Origin: Rodentibacter sp901420285
Lineage (GTDB): Bacteria > Pseudomonadota > Gammaproteobacteria > Enterobacterales > Pasteurellaceae
DNA length: 64,000 nt
Assembly (NCBI RefSeq): GCF_041734645.1
Contig: NZ_CP162010.1
Location: 1,612,001-1,676,000 of the forward strand
Direction of reading: 5' to 3'
Shown here: positions 16,356 to 25,363 of the stretch, in pieces
How positions within the stretch are numbered: position 1 is the first letter of the stretch
How the letters are laid out: every line of letters starts with the position of its first letter
The notes under the pieces: model-generated
What the model was told of the DNA's origin: nothing
The model's database searches: none
What the model saw: only the letters and a program-made list of their open reading frames with translations
Translations under genes and position numbers: made by a program

Positions 16356-17287
16356 TATTCAACTCCCTCAAGAAACGTTTTTGCCGTTTCCACATCCTGT
16401 GCGATCTGTTTTTTTAAATCCTCAAAGGAGGGAAATTTCATTTCGTTGCGGATTTTGTGGCAGAGTTCCACTTCCAACCATTGTCCGTAAAGATCGCCTT
16501 GAAAATCAAATAAATGCGCTTCTAATAATTGATTCATGCCGTTGATGGTCGGGCGTGTGCCGATGTTTGCCACACCGTTAAAAAGCGCGCCGGATTTTAA
16601 CCGAACCTTTACTGCGTAAACCCCTTTCACCGGATTTACCTGACGGTGCAAACGGATATTAGCGGTGGGGAATCCAATGGTGCGACCCAGTTCGTTGCCG
16701 TGAATCACGCGCCCTAAAATGCGATATGGGCGTCCGAGCAATTTTTTCGCCAACGCTAAATCGTTCTTCGCCAAGGCTTCACGGATGGCGGTACTACTGA
16801 TACGTAGTTCGTTCAGGCAAAAGCTGTGGCTATCTTCCACGGTAAAACCGAATTTTTCACCCGCTTGTTGCAACATGGCAAAATTGCCCAAGCGTTTGGC
16901 GCCAAATTTGAAATCGTCGCCGATACTTAAAAATTTCACGTTTAATTTGCGCACCAGCCAATCTTCAATAAATTGCTGTGCGGGCAAGGCGGCAAAAGAG
17001 CGGTCGAATTTCGCCACGATCACAATATCCACGCCTGCCTGTTCAAAGTAAAACAATTTATCGCGCAAATGCATTAAACGCGCCGGCGCGTTTTCGGTAG
17101 AAAAATATTCGCGCGGCTGCGGTTCAAACAGCATCACCACCATGGGCAAATGCAATTCATCGGCTTTCGCCCGCAAATGGCGCAAAATTGCTTGATGCCC
17201 TAAATGCACGCCGTCAAAATTGCCAATAGTCAATGCACTGCCTTGTAAAATCAGGCTTGCATTCGGTAGCCCTCGAATTAATTGCAT
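16355..17287 (-). CDS. ribF: Bifunctional riboflavin kinase / FAD synthetase
   Basis: RibF makes FMN from riboflavin and then FAD. The 310-residue protein has an N-terminal adenylyltransferase domain (IGNFDGVHLGHQ, about 21-32) and a C-terminal flavokinase domain (GRVIHGNELGRTIGFPTANI). ATG 17287 follows GAGG and gives the normal length; a longer in-frame reading would translate an intergenic repeat. It heads ribF-DUF4160-DUF2442-ileS. Confidence 0.95.
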   Translation of the reverse strand: MQLIRGLPNASLILQGSALTIGNFDGVHLGHQAILRHLRAKADELHLPMVVMLFEPQPREYFSTENAPARLMHLRDKLFYFEQAGVDIVIVAKFDRSFAALPAQQFIEDWLVRKLNVKFLSIGDDFKFGAKRLGNFAMLQQAGEKFGFTVEDSHSFCLNELRISSTAIREALAKNDLALAKKLLGRPYRILGRVIHGNELGRTIGFPTANIRLHRQVNPVKGVYAVKVRLKSGALFNGVANIGTRPTINGMNQLLEAHLFDFQGDLYGQWLEVELCHKIRNEMKFPSFEDLKKQIAQDVETAKTFLEGVE

Positions 17288-17460
17288 GACCTCATCCGCG
17301 AATAAAAGAATTTCGGCATTATAGCGGTAAGCGAGCGGTTTGTCAGGTGTTCGTCGCGAAAAAGCAGATTGCCATACTAATCTAAAGATAATGTTAATCA
17401 TGCTGCAAAAATGCACGCCAAACGGCCGCAAAGCGCGAGCGTATTTCCATTGTGTCCTCT

Positions 17461-17507
17461 CAAAATAGCACCGCATTGAAATCGCTTCCAATGCGGTGGT
17501 ATTTTGA
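17461..17507. repeat. Hairpin core of the dispersed repeat (ribF-mepM gap)
   Basis: CAAAATAGCACCGCATTGAA and TTCCAATGCGGTGGTATTTTG form inverted arms with one mismatch (GGT for GCT on the right). It lies in the 237-base gap between mepM and ribF, both on the minus strand, and could end mepM transcription. Confidence 0.85.
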
Positions 17508-17524
17508 AGGTTCGGCCGATATCA

Positions 17525-18982
17525 TCACAATCTCAACATTCTTTCGGCTTCTTTTGCTCGAACTAAGAATTGCTTACGTTCCGCCGTACTCATGCCGCTG
17601 CTGGTTCCGGGTAACTTCACGGAAAGTGGGTTTACCGGGCGTCCGTTGATGTGAAATTCATAATGTAAATGCGGCCCCGTCGAAATTCCGGTATTTCCGG
17701 AAAGCGCGATACGTTCGCCTTTTTTCACCGTTTGTCCGGCGCGCACTAAAGAGCGGCTTAAATGCATATACACAGTTTGATATTCACGCCCGTGACGTAA
17801 GACGATATAACGACCCGCGCCACCGCCTTGATAAGCCACTTTTTCTACCAAAGCGTCCGCCGGCGCGATAATTGGCGTGCCTTGTGGCACCGAAAAATCC
17901 ACGCCCTTATGCGGACGAACCCGCCCCGTCACCGGATGACGACGATTTGGATTAAAAGGAGAAGAAACCCGCGCCTGACGTTGTAACGGATAGCGTGCAA
18001 AACCTTTGCCTAAAGTTTCGCCTTGTTGGTTGTAATAACGGCCATTTGTCGCTTGAACGGCATAATAACTTTTGCCTTCGGCCACGATGTGAATCGCTTC
18101 CACGTTGCCTTGACCGGTGAGTTTATCGCTTAAGTATTCACGCGAAACCAATACGGAAAACCGACTGCCTTCTTTAAGTTTTTGTAGGCTGATTTGCCAT
18201 TGCAATGCGCTGCTCAATTGAGCGATCTGGCGCCCGTCCAAACCTAAGGCGCGCAAACCGGCTGCCAAAGAACCGTTTACTTGGCCTTTCAACACTTCTT
18301 TTTTCCAAACGCTTTGTTTTTCTAAAATCTGACGTTTAAATTTGCCTTCTTCCGTCCGTTCATAAATGCGTTCTTCTTTTTCCGAAACGAGCCAGTTTAA
18401 ATATTCCAACTGCTCACTTTTATCCAAAATCCAATAAAATTGCTGACCTGCTTTCAAACTCTGCAGTTCGGGATAGGAAGCGATAAGTTGTTTCGCCGTA
18501 TCGTCTTCTAAACCGGAAAGCTCTAACACATCTTTTAACGTGTCGCCTTGCGCAACGGTGTAGCTGAATTGATCAGTAATACGCAGCGCTTGATCTGCCG
18601 CGTCTAATAAACCGCTTAAGGCGTCTTGGGCATTTTGCGGAAGCGCGTCGAGTTCATCGAATTGTGGCTTGACTTCTTCCGCTTCGTCATCTTGCGCTTG
18701 CAATTCATCGTCGTAAGAGGTGGCGTCATCCTTTTGCGGAGCATTCGTCGGCGGAGTATTTTGTGTCGTTTTGTCGGTTTCTTCGGGATGGAGAGATTGA
18801 TATTGCGTGTCGTCGATCATTTCCGGTGCAAGCTCGCTTTGCACGCTCGCGTCGGATTGCGCGCGGTCTTTCAGTCCCAACATCGCACCGCTAAAAATAA
18901 GCGCCAATGCGACAAAAAAAATCGCCGCTTTAATGCGGGATTTTCGTTTTCGTCTGTCGCGGGCTAATTTAACGTGTTGCAA
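17525..18982 (-). CDS. mepM: Murein DD-endopeptidase MepM-like (LysM and M23 domains)
   Basis: MepM-type enzymes cut peptidoglycan cross-links so new strands can be inserted. The 485-residue protein has an N-terminal membrane anchor (about 18-38, AAIFFVALALIFSGAMLG), an acidic low-complexity linker, a LysM-type segment (YTVAQGDTLKDVLELSG), an intermediate domain and a C-terminal M23 zinc peptidase with GVDFSVPQGTPIIAPADA and HLHYEFHINGRPVNP. It is divergent from znuC, the arrangement known from E. coli and H. influenzae. Confidence 0.9.
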   Translation of the reverse strand: MQHVKLARDRRKRKSRIKAAIFFVALALIFSGAMLGLKDRAQSDASVQSELAPEMIDDTQYQSLHPEETDKTTQNTPPTNAPQKDDATSYDDELQAQDDEAEEVKPQFDELDALPQNAQDALSGLLDAADQALRITDQFSYTVAQGDTLKDVLELSGLEDDTAKQLIASYPELQSLKAGQQFYWILDKSEQLEYLNWLVSEKEERIYERTEEGKFKRQILEKQSVWKKEVLKGQVNGSLAAGLRALGLDGRQIAQLSSALQWQISLQKLKEGSRFSVLVSREYLSDKLTGQGNVEAIHIVAEGKSYYAVQATNGRYYNQQGETLGKGFARYPLQRQARVSSPFNPNRRHPVTGRVRPHKGVDFSVPQGTPIIAPADALVEKVAYQGGGAGRYIVLRHGREYQTVYMHLSRSLVRAGQTVKKGERIALSGNTGISTGPHLHYEFHINGRPVNPLSVKLPGTSSGMSTAERKQFLVRAKEAERMLRL

Positions 18983-19156
18983 AACGGGTACCTGATAAAA
19001 ATAAGACGTCTGTCAGACTGCCAATCGTAAAAGAGGTTCATTTTACATGAAAACGATGCAAAACGGAGGCAAAATTTGCCGTATCGAAACGGAACGCCTT
19101 GAGAAAAAAAGCAAAATACGCTAATGTTACGCGCTAAATTTTACACAGGCGACATT

Positions 19157-19951
19157 ATGCAAATTCGTTCCGTGCAACGCGATCCACTTTCTCCATTAAT
19201 TGAACTCAAAAATATCAATGTGGCGTTCGAACAAAAAACCGCGTTACAAAATATCAATTTAAACATTTACCCCAATTCCATCATTACCATCGTAGGCCCG
19301 AACGGCGGCGGCAAATCCACTTTGCTGAAAATCCTATTAAAATTGCAAAAGCCGACATCCGGCGAAGTGATTTATCACAAAAACGTACGCATCGGCTACG
19401 TACCGCAGAAAATTCATTTAGATCACAGTTTACCGCTCACTGTAGAACGTTTTCTCGCCTTAAAAAAAGGCGTCACGGCCGGTGAAATCAGCACCGCATT
19501 GGAGCAGCTTTCCGTCGCGCATTTGCGTAATAACAATATGCAACGCTTGTCGGGCGGAGAAATGCAGCGCGTGTTATTGGCGCGTGCCATTTTGAATAAA
19601 CCCAATTTGTTGGTGCTAGATGAACCGACTCAAGGCGTGGATATCAGCGGCCAGGCGGAGCTTTATCAACTGATTCAGCGAACCCAACAACAACTTAATT
19701 GCGCGGTATTAATGGTGTCGCACGATTTACATATCGTGATGGCCGACAGTAAAGAAGTGTTGTGCATAAACCAACACATTTGCTGCGCCGGCACGCCGGA
19801 AACCTTATCGAACGATCCGACCTTTATGCGCTTATGGGGCGACCAACTCTCACAAAATGTCGGCTTTTATACGCATCATCATAATCATCATCACGATTTA
19901 CACGGCGACGTATGCGCTTGCAACGCTTCTACCGAACGTGGTCGGCATTAA
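19157..19951 (+). CDS. znuC: Zinc ABC transporter ATP-binding protein ZnuC
   Basis: ZnuC powers high-affinity zinc import with ZnuB and the periplasmic ZnuA, which is not encoded here. It shows Walker A GPNGGGKST, signature LSGGEMQRV, Walker B NLLVLDEPT and the switch histidine in VSHDLH. ATG 19157 (MQIRSVQRD) is preferred over an in-frame ATG 33 bases upstream, which lacks a ribosome-binding site. The C-terminus ends in a metal-binding-looking tail, THHHNHHHDLHGDVCAC, beyond the ATPase fold. znuB follows nine bases later. Confidence 0.93.
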   Translation: MQIRSVQRDPLSPLIELKNINVAFEQKTALQNINLNIYPNSIITIVGPNGGGKSTLLKILLKLQKPTSGEVIYHKNVRIGYVPQKIHLDHSLPLTVERFLALKKGVTAGEISTALEQLSVAHLRNNNMQRLSGGEMQRVLLARAILNKPNLLVLDEPTQGVDISGQAELYQLIQRTQQQLNCAVLMVSHDLHIVMADSKEVLCINQHICCAGTPETLSNDPTFMRLWGDQLSQNVGFYTHHHNHHHDLHGDVCACNASTERGRH

Positions 19952-19960
19952 GGAACGCCT

Positions 19961-20746
19961 ATGTTTGAAATTCTTTTTCCGGCCTTGTTAAGCGGCATTT
20001 TGCTTTCACTCATCACCGCACCGCTTGGTGCGTTTGTGGTGTGGCGCAAAATGGCCTATTTCGGCGATACGCTATCGCACTCCGCCTTACTTGGCGTAGC
20101 ATTGGGCATTTTCTTACAAGTGAATCCTTACTTGGCAATTGTCATGCTCACGCTACTTCTTGCCGTCGCCATGGTATGGCTGGAAAGCAACACACAATTT
20201 TCCGTCGATACTTTACTCGGCATTATTGCCCACAGCTGTTTGTCGCTCGGCGTAGTCACCGTCGGTTTGCTGAAAAACGTGCGAGTGGATTTAATGGGTT
20301 ATTTGTTCGGCGATTTATTGGCGATCAATTACACGGATTTAATTTACATTAGCATCGGCGTGGTTACGGTATTAGCCGTGCTCATTTATTTTTGGCAACC
20401 GTTGCTTTCCGCAACGGTTTCGCCGGAACTTGCCCAAGTGGAAGGCGTTAACATCAAAAAGATGCGTTTTATTTTGATGATTTTGACCGCCTTGACCATC
20501 GCGTTAAGTATGAAATTCGTTGGCGCGCTGATTATCACCTCCTTACTGATTATCCCTGCCGCTGCCGCGCGACGCTTTGCCCGAACACCCGAATCGATGG
20601 TTTTCAATGCGGTGCTCATAAGCATGTTCGCCGTCATCGGCGGTTTATTGCTGTCGGCATTTTACGACACGGCGGCCGGCCCTTCCGTGGTGATTTGTTG
20701 CGCATTTTTATTCGCGCTTTCTTTATTCAAAAAAGAACCTTTGTAA
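19961..20746 (+). CDS. znuB: Zinc ABC transporter permease ZnuB
   Basis: ZnuB is the inner-membrane channel of the zinc importer. The 261-residue protein is almost entirely hydrophobic helices, with the ABC-3 family motifs GAFVVWRKMAYFGDTLSHSALLG near the N-terminus and SLLIIPAAAARRFARTP toward the end. It is co-transcribed with znuC. One exact copy of the 12-mer (20605-20616) is read as NAVL. Confidence 0.95.
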   Translation: MFEILFPALLSGILLSLITAPLGAFVVWRKMAYFGDTLSHSALLGVALGIFLQVNPYLAIVMLTLLLAVAMVWLESNTQFSVDTLLGIIAHSCLSLGVVTVGLLKNVRVDLMGYLFGDLLAINYTDLIYISIGVVTVLAVLIYFWQPLLSATVSPELAQVEGVNIKKMRFILMILTALTIALSMKFVGALIITSLLIIPAAAARRFARTPESMVFNAVLISMFAVIGGLLLSAFYDTAAGPSVVICCAFLFALSLFKKEPL

Positions 20747-20836
20747 GCGCCGCCAACCAGTGAAAAGCATTTGCGCCGCCTCTGAATTCTTGATAAAGTG
20801 CGGCCAATTTTTTACGGTATTATTTAGGACAAAAAA

Positions 20837-21784
20837 ATGAACCAGGAATATTTAGATTTTGAACTGCCGATTGCGGAATTAGAGGCAAAAATCGAAGCCC
20901 TACGCGCGGCATCCGACGATAAAGTCGATCTCAGTGACGAAATTAAACGCTTACAAAAGAAAAGCGACGAATTGACCCAAAAAACCTTCGCTAATCTGGA
21001 TGCTTGGCAGGTTTCCCGCATGGCGCGCCATCCGCATCGTCCATACACATTAGATTATATTGAGCATATTTTCACCGAGTTTGAAGAACTCGCCGGCGAT
21101 CGCGCGTTTGCCGACGATAAAGCGATTGTAGGCGGTTTGGCGCGTTTGGACGGGCGTCCGGTAATGGTAATTGGGCACCAAAAAGGTCGTACCGTGAAAG
21201 ACAAGGTGAAACGTAACTTCGGTATGCCGGCGCCGGAAGGTTACCGTAAAGCGCTGCGTTTAATGGAAATGGCGGAACGCTTTAAATTACCGATTATCAC
21301 CTTCATCGACACGCCGGGCGCTTATCCGGGCATCGGTGCGGAAGAACGCGGTCAGGCGGAAGCAATTGCTCGCAACTTGCGCGAAATGGCGCAGTTAACG
21401 GTGCCGGTGATTTGTACCGTCATCGGCGAAGGCGGTTCCGGCGGCGCGTTAGCTATCGGTGTGGGCGACAAAGTTAATATGTTGCAATATTCCACTTACT
21501 CGGTAATCTCGCCGGAAGGTTGCGCATCCATTCTCTGGAAAAGTGCGGAAAAAGCCTCGACTGCCGCAGAAGTAATGGGTTTGACCGCCGCGCGTTTAAA
21601 AGAATTAGGGTTAATCGACAATATCGTGCAAGAGCCATTAGGTGGAGCTCATCGTGATTACGCAACGATGGCAGCGAATCTTAAACAACGCTTAAGAAAA
21701 GATCTCGCCGAACTCGACAAACTGGATCAAGAAACATTGTTACGCCGACGTTACGATCGCTTAATGTCTTACGGCTACTGTTAA
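20837..21784 (+). CDS. accA: Acetyl-CoA carboxylase carboxyltransferase subunit alpha
   Basis: AccA with AccD transfers CO2 from carboxybiotin to acetyl-CoA, the first committed step of fatty-acid synthesis. The 315-residue protein begins MNQEYLDFELPIAELEAKIEAL and contains the crotonase-fold core with IDTPGAYPGIGAEERGQAEA and GEGGSGGALAIGVGD. Length matches E. coli AccA (319). A decayed uptake sequence lies in the 90-base gap after znuB. Confidence 0.97.
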   Translation: MNQEYLDFELPIAELEAKIEALRAASDDKVDLSDEIKRLQKKSDELTQKTFANLDAWQVSRMARHPHRPYTLDYIEHIFTEFEELAGDRAFADDKAIVGGLARLDGRPVMVIGHQKGRTVKDKVKRNFGMPAPEGYRKALRLMEMAERFKLPIITFIDTPGAYPGIGAEERGQAEAIARNLREMAQLTVPVICTVIGEGGSGGALAIGVGDKVNMLQYSTYSVISPEGCASILWKSAEKASTAAEVMGLTAARLKELGLIDNIVQEPLGGAHRDYATMAANLKQRLRKDLAELDKLDQETLLRRRYDRLMSYGYC

Positions 21785-21792
21785 AGCCATTA

Positions 21793-21825
21793 AAAAAAGA
21801 GCGGTTATGTCAGCCGCTCTTTTTT
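21793..21825 (+). terminator. Terminator after accA
   Basis: AAAAAAGAGCGG and CCGCTCTTTTTT form a perfect 12-bp stem with a nine-base loop, directly after the accA stop; the T-run completes an intrinsic terminator. Confidence 0.9.
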
Positions 21826-21859
21826 GATCCTTAAAGAAAAGCTTCAAAAAGAGACGAAC

Positions 21860-22726
21860 ATGAAAAACGTACTTTCCATTCAATCCCATGTGGTGTACGG
21901 CTTTGCCGGCAATAAATCAGCCACTTTCCCGATGCAGTTGCTTGGCATCGATGTATGGGCGCTCAACACCGTACAATTTTCCAACCATACCCAATACGGC
22001 AAATGGACGGGCATGGTGATCCCGCAAGAACAAATCCGTGAAGTGATTAGCGGCTTGGATGACATCGAAAAACTACAACAATGCGATGCGCTGCTTTCCG
22101 GCTATTTAGGCTCGGCTGAACAGGTTGATCAAATTCTTTACGCCTTGCAACAAATCAAAAAACGTAACCCTAACGTTCTTTATTTGTGCGATCCGGTGAT
22201 GCCGAATGCAGAAAAAGTCTGCGTTGTGGCGAACGGCGTACGCGAAGCTTTAATTGAAAAAGCGATTCCCGTCGCAGATATTATGACGCCAAACTTAAGC
22301 GAATTGCGCGAACTGAGCGATTTCCCTATCAATAGCTTTGACGACGTCTTGCAAGCGGTGCGCGCGTTGCTTGCCAAAGGGGTAAAAAAAGTGTTAGTGA
22401 AACACTTGGGCAAAGTGGGCAAAATTAACGATCCCGACACCTTTGAAATCATTATGGCGACACCGCAAGGCATATGGCACTTAAGCCGGCCACTTTATCG
22501 GTTTGATTTCGAACCCGTGGGCGTGGGCGATTTGATTGCCGGAACTTTCTTGGCAAATTTACTTAACGGCAAATCCGATGTTGAAGCCTTTGAAGCCATG
22601 AATAACGAAGTGACCGGCGTGATGAAAACCACCTTTGATCTCAACTCCTATGAATTGCAAACCATTGCCGCACGTTTTGAGATCTTAAATCCGAGCAGCA
22701 ACTACAAAGCCGAAAAAATCGCCTGA
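21860..22726 (+). CDS. pdxY: Pyridoxal kinase PdxY
   Basis: PdxY phosphorylates pyridoxal to pyridoxal 5'-phosphate in the B6 salvage pathway. The 288-residue ribokinase-fold protein begins MKNVLSIQSHVVYGFAGNKSA and has the C-terminal GVGDLIAGTFLANLLNG motif with the catalytic aspartate. ATG 21860 gives the family N-terminus. Its stop overlaps the tilS start (TGATG), so the two are coupled. Confidence 0.95.
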   Translation: MKNVLSIQSHVVYGFAGNKSATFPMQLLGIDVWALNTVQFSNHTQYGKWTGMVIPQEQIREVISGLDDIEKLQQCDALLSGYLGSAEQVDQILYALQQIKKRNPNVLYLCDPVMPNAEKVCVVANGVREALIEKAIPVADIMTPNLSELRELSDFPINSFDDVLQAVRALLAKGVKKVLVKHLGKVGKINDPDTFEIIMATPQGIWHLSRPLYRFDFEPVGVGDLIAGTFLANLLNGKSDVEAFEAMNNEVTGVMKTTFDLNSYELQTIAARFEILNPSSNYKAEKIA

Positions 22727-24027
22727 TGGATCTGTTTTCCGCTTTTACACGCCAAATTGAACAAACCGCCGTACGACAAGTACTCATTGCTTTCAGCGGC
22801 GGTTTGGATTCCACCGCGTTAGTTTCGCTTTTTCAAAAACTGCGTGAAAAATGCGCGCATTTCAACTCCAATCTAACCTTACGCGCCATTCATATTCATC
22901 ACGGACTCAGCGCCAATGCGGATCATTGGGCGGCACATTGCCTAAATATATGCGAGCAACTCAAAATTCCATTAATCATCGAACGCGTGCAAGTGGACGG
23001 TCGAAACGGCATCGAGGCCGCAGCGCGCGAAGCGCGTTACCGGGCGATTCGTCGCCATATTCGGCCTAATGAAGTCTTAGCGACGGCGCATCATTTGAAT
23101 GACCAAACGGAAACCTTTTTTCTCGCGCTCAAACGCGGCAGCGGCTTGCGGGGACTGGCTTCAATGCGGTGCTCAAACGAACTGTTGGGAATGCCGATTT
23201 TCCGCCCATTACTTAATTTTAGTCGCGAGCAATTGGAAGGTTATGTCCGTGCGGAAAAACTGGCTTGGATTCACGACGAAAGCAATGACGACGAGCGCTA
23301 CGAGCGCAATTTTCTGCGTCATCGAATTTTGCCCGAACTACGCGAGCGCTGGCGCCATTTTGACGAATCGGTGGCGCGTTCGGCGCAGCATTGCTTTGAA
23401 CAGCAACAACTTATTGATGAATTACTACAAGAAACCTTCGCGCAACATTGCCAAACGCCGACAGAGTTTCAACTGTTTGATTTTGCCCGATATTCACCCG
23501 CCAAACAGGCGGCGCTGTTACGTAAATGGCTGGCGATAAATGGTTGCGAAATGCCGAGTAAATATCGGTTGGAGCAATTGATTCAAGATGTTATTTGTGC
23601 CAAAGAAGACGCCAACCCCGCATTTCGGCTTAATGAGAAAGTGCTCCGCAGATACCAATCTTGTTTATATCTTACGAGCGACTTCCTCGATCTTGACGGA
23701 ATCTGTCTTGAATTGAATGATTCCGTGCTTGTTCTACCCGATAATCTTGGGGAACTTGATTTAACTTGTACGACGGAAAAATTCATATTCCGCTGGCAAC
23801 GATATTCCATTGAATTACCGCCGACAAATTTGCCGATTTTCGTTCGTTTTGGTTATCACGGTAAAGTGAAACGTCACCCGAACCGTCCATGCGAAACCAT
23901 CAAAAAAATCTGGCAAGAACTTGCTGTGCCGCCTTGGCAACGAACACGAATTCCGCTGATTTTTTACGGCGACGAACTGCAAAGCGCACTCGGTTTTTTC
24001 CGTGTTTTCAAGCCGGCAAAAAATTAA
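22726..24027 (+). CDS. tilS: tRNA(Ile)-lysidine synthase
   Basis: TilS adds lysine to C34 of the CAU-anticodon tRNA-Ile so that it reads AUA; it is essential. The 433-residue protein has the PP-loop SGGLDST (24-30), HHGLSANADHWA and RYRAIRR motifs in the N-terminal ATPase domain, and a C-terminal domain ending with GDELQSALGFF. The start overlaps the pdxY stop. One exact 12-mer (23162-23173) is read as SMRCS, a third reading frame for the word. Confidence 0.94.
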   Translation: MDLFSAFTRQIEQTAVRQVLIAFSGGLDSTALVSLFQKLREKCAHFNSNLTLRAIHIHHGLSANADHWAAHCLNICEQLKIPLIIERVQVDGRNGIEAAAREARYRAIRRHIRPNEVLATAHHLNDQTETFFLALKRGSGLRGLASMRCSNELLGMPIFRPLLNFSREQLEGYVRAEKLAWIHDESNDDERYERNFLRHRILPELRERWRHFDESVARSAQHCFEQQQLIDELLQETFAQHCQTPTEFQLFDFARYSPAKQAALLRKWLAINGCEMPSKYRLEQLIQDVICAKEDANPAFRLNEKVLRRYQSCLYLTSDFLDLDGICLELNDSVLVLPDNLGELDLTCTTEKFIFRWQRYSIELPPTNLPIFVRFGYHGKVKRHPNRPCETIKKIWQELAVPPWQRTRIPLIFYGDELQSALGFFRVFKPAKN

Positions 24028-24047
24028 AGAAGCATAAGTTGGAGTCG

Positions 24048-24140
24048 CAAAATAGCACCGCATTGGAAGCCGCTTCAATGCGGTGCTATTTTGTGAGGTC
24101 AATTCAGGCTTGGGCAACAGCTACATAATTTTGCGTTAAT
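24048..24140. repeat. Palindromic repeat element, copy E (right half)
   Basis: The core CAAAATAGCACCGCATTGGAAG / CTTCAATGCGGTGCTATTTTG (two exact 12-mers at 24054 and 24076) is followed by GTGAGGTCAATTCAGG and CAACAGCTACATAATTTTGCG, matching the right arm of copy A at 52.8 kb. The left arm is missing; tilS ends 20 bases before the core. Confidence 0.8.
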
Positions 24141-24183
24141 TTGATAGAATGCCCGTGTTTTCATTTCTCACTAAGGAAAGTCA

Positions 24184-24801
24184 ATGTTTGATTCTCTTGT
24201 CGTGCAATTCGTGGTGCTTTGGGCGGTCATCGACCCAATCGGTTCGATTCCTGTTTATCTTTCCAAAACCATCGGATTTTCCCTTGAAGAACGCCGCAAA
24301 ATCGCACGCAATGCAGTAGTCATTTCCGCCGGCATTCTGCTTTTCTTTTTAATCGGTGGCCAAGTACTGTTCGAAGCCATGCAAGTGCCGCTTCCTGCCT
24401 TCCAAATCGCCGGTGGTTTGGTACTTTTCTTATTTGCCTTAAGCATGATTTTTGGTGAAAGCAAACCGGAACAAGAAATGAAAATGAAGGCAAATATTAC
24501 CGAAATCGCGGTCTATCCGATGGCTGTACCGTCGATTGCCTCTCCCGGCGCAATGATGGCTATCGTGTTACTGACGGACAACCATCGCTTTAACTTCACC
24601 GAACAATTTATCACAGCGGGAATAATGCTGACGGTGTTGTTAATTACCTATATTTTACTGCTTGCTGCAAACCGTATTCAGCACTTTATCGGTAACTCCG
24701 GAGCAGCCATTATTAGCCGTGTGATGGGGTTAATTTTGGCAACGGTAGCGGTGAATAATGTGCTAATCGGGCTGAGAGACTTTTTTACTCATGTAGCATA
24801 A
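24184..24801 (+). CDS. MarC family integral membrane protein (YhgN-like)
   Basis: The 205-residue protein has six predicted membrane helices and the MarC/YhgN family pattern: VLWAVIDPIGSIPVYLS near the N-terminus, AGGLVLFLFALSMIFG in the middle and VAVNNVLIGLRDFF at the end. The role of this family is not settled. A good AAGGAAAG ribosome-binding site precedes the ATG. It stands alone between a repeat element and the rplS terminator. Confidence 0.88.
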   Translation: MFDSLVVQFVVLWAVIDPIGSIPVYLSKTIGFSLEERRKIARNAVVISAGILLFFLIGGQVLFEAMQVPLPAFQIAGGLVLFLFALSMIFGESKPEQEMKMKANITEIAVYPMAVPSIASPGAMMAIVLLTDNHRFNFTEQFITAGIMLTVLLITYILLLAANRIQHFIGNSGAAIISRVMGLILATVAVNNVLIGLRDFFTHVA

Positions 24802-24848
24802 AAGACTATGTCAGTCTTCGGTAGACACATTTGTTACACGATCGAAAT

Positions 24849-24860
24849 AGCACCGCATTC
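24849..24860. repeat. Decayed single copy of the dispersed 12-mer
   Basis: AGCACCGCATTC differs from the consensus at the last base. It lies between the marC-family gene and rplS without a partner arm. Confidence 0.5.
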
Positions 24861-24912
24861 ATATCCCATAATCAATAAGTTCATCAAGCCTCAAACAAAT
24901 TTAGTAATAAAA

Positions 24913-24964
24913 AAATCTGCATCCTACTTAATCGAAAACAGTTCGATCTTTCGGATGCAGATTT
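24913..24964 (-). terminator. Terminator of the rpsP-rimM-trmD-rplS operon
   Basis: AAATCTGCATCC (24913-24924) and GGATGCAGATTT (24953-24964) are perfect 12-base arms around a long loop, and on the minus strand a T-rich tract follows. The same arm bases, ATCTGCATCC, recur in the hairpin at 39566. Confidence 0.8.
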
Positions 24965-24988
24965 AAATAAGCGTTATTTGTTATGAAA

Positions 24989-25339
24989 TTATTCGCCCAA
25001 ACGCTCTTTAATACGAGCCGCTTTACCGGAAAGTGCACGTAAGTAGTAAAGTTTCGCTTTACGTACCGCACCTTTACGTTTCACCACGATGCTATCAACT
25101 GCCGGAGAGTGAGTTTGGAATACACGTTCAACGCCAACACCGTTGGAGATTTTGCGTACGGTAAATGCAGAATGCAAGCCACGGTTACGAATTGCAATAA
25201 CCACGCCTTCGAACGCTTGCAAACGACGTTTGCTACCTTCAACAACCCATACTTTCACTTCTAAAGTGTCGCCCGGGCGGAAGCTAGGTACGTTTTGTTT
25301 TAACTGTTCTTGTTCAAGTTGTTTAATGATGTTAGACAT
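24989..25339 (-). CDS. rplS: 50S ribosomal protein L19
   Basis: L19 lies at the 30S-50S interface. The 116-residue protein begins MSNIIKQLEQEQLKQNVPSF and contains the signature RGLHSAFTVRKISNGVGVERVF; length and ends match E. coli L19. It is last in rpsP-rimM-trmD-rplS, with the conserved gene order. Confidence 0.98.
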   Translation of the reverse strand: MSNIIKQLEQEQLKQNVPSFRPGDTLEVKVWVVEGSKRRLQAFEGVVIAIRNRGLHSAFTVRKISNGVGVERVFQTHSPAVDSIVVKRKGAVRKAKLYYLRALSGKAARIKERLGE

Positions 25340-25363
25340 TTTTGATCCTTTTTGATCCTAGAG

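Noticed and set aside
17288..17491. N-terminal extension of ribF up to 17491
   Set aside because: The extra residues would translate the intergenic repeat hairpin; ATG 17287 has a GAGG site and gives the normal RibF length.
18983..19156. Zur box between mepM and znuC
   Set aside because: Expected from known znu regulation, but I found no clear match to the Zur palindrome.
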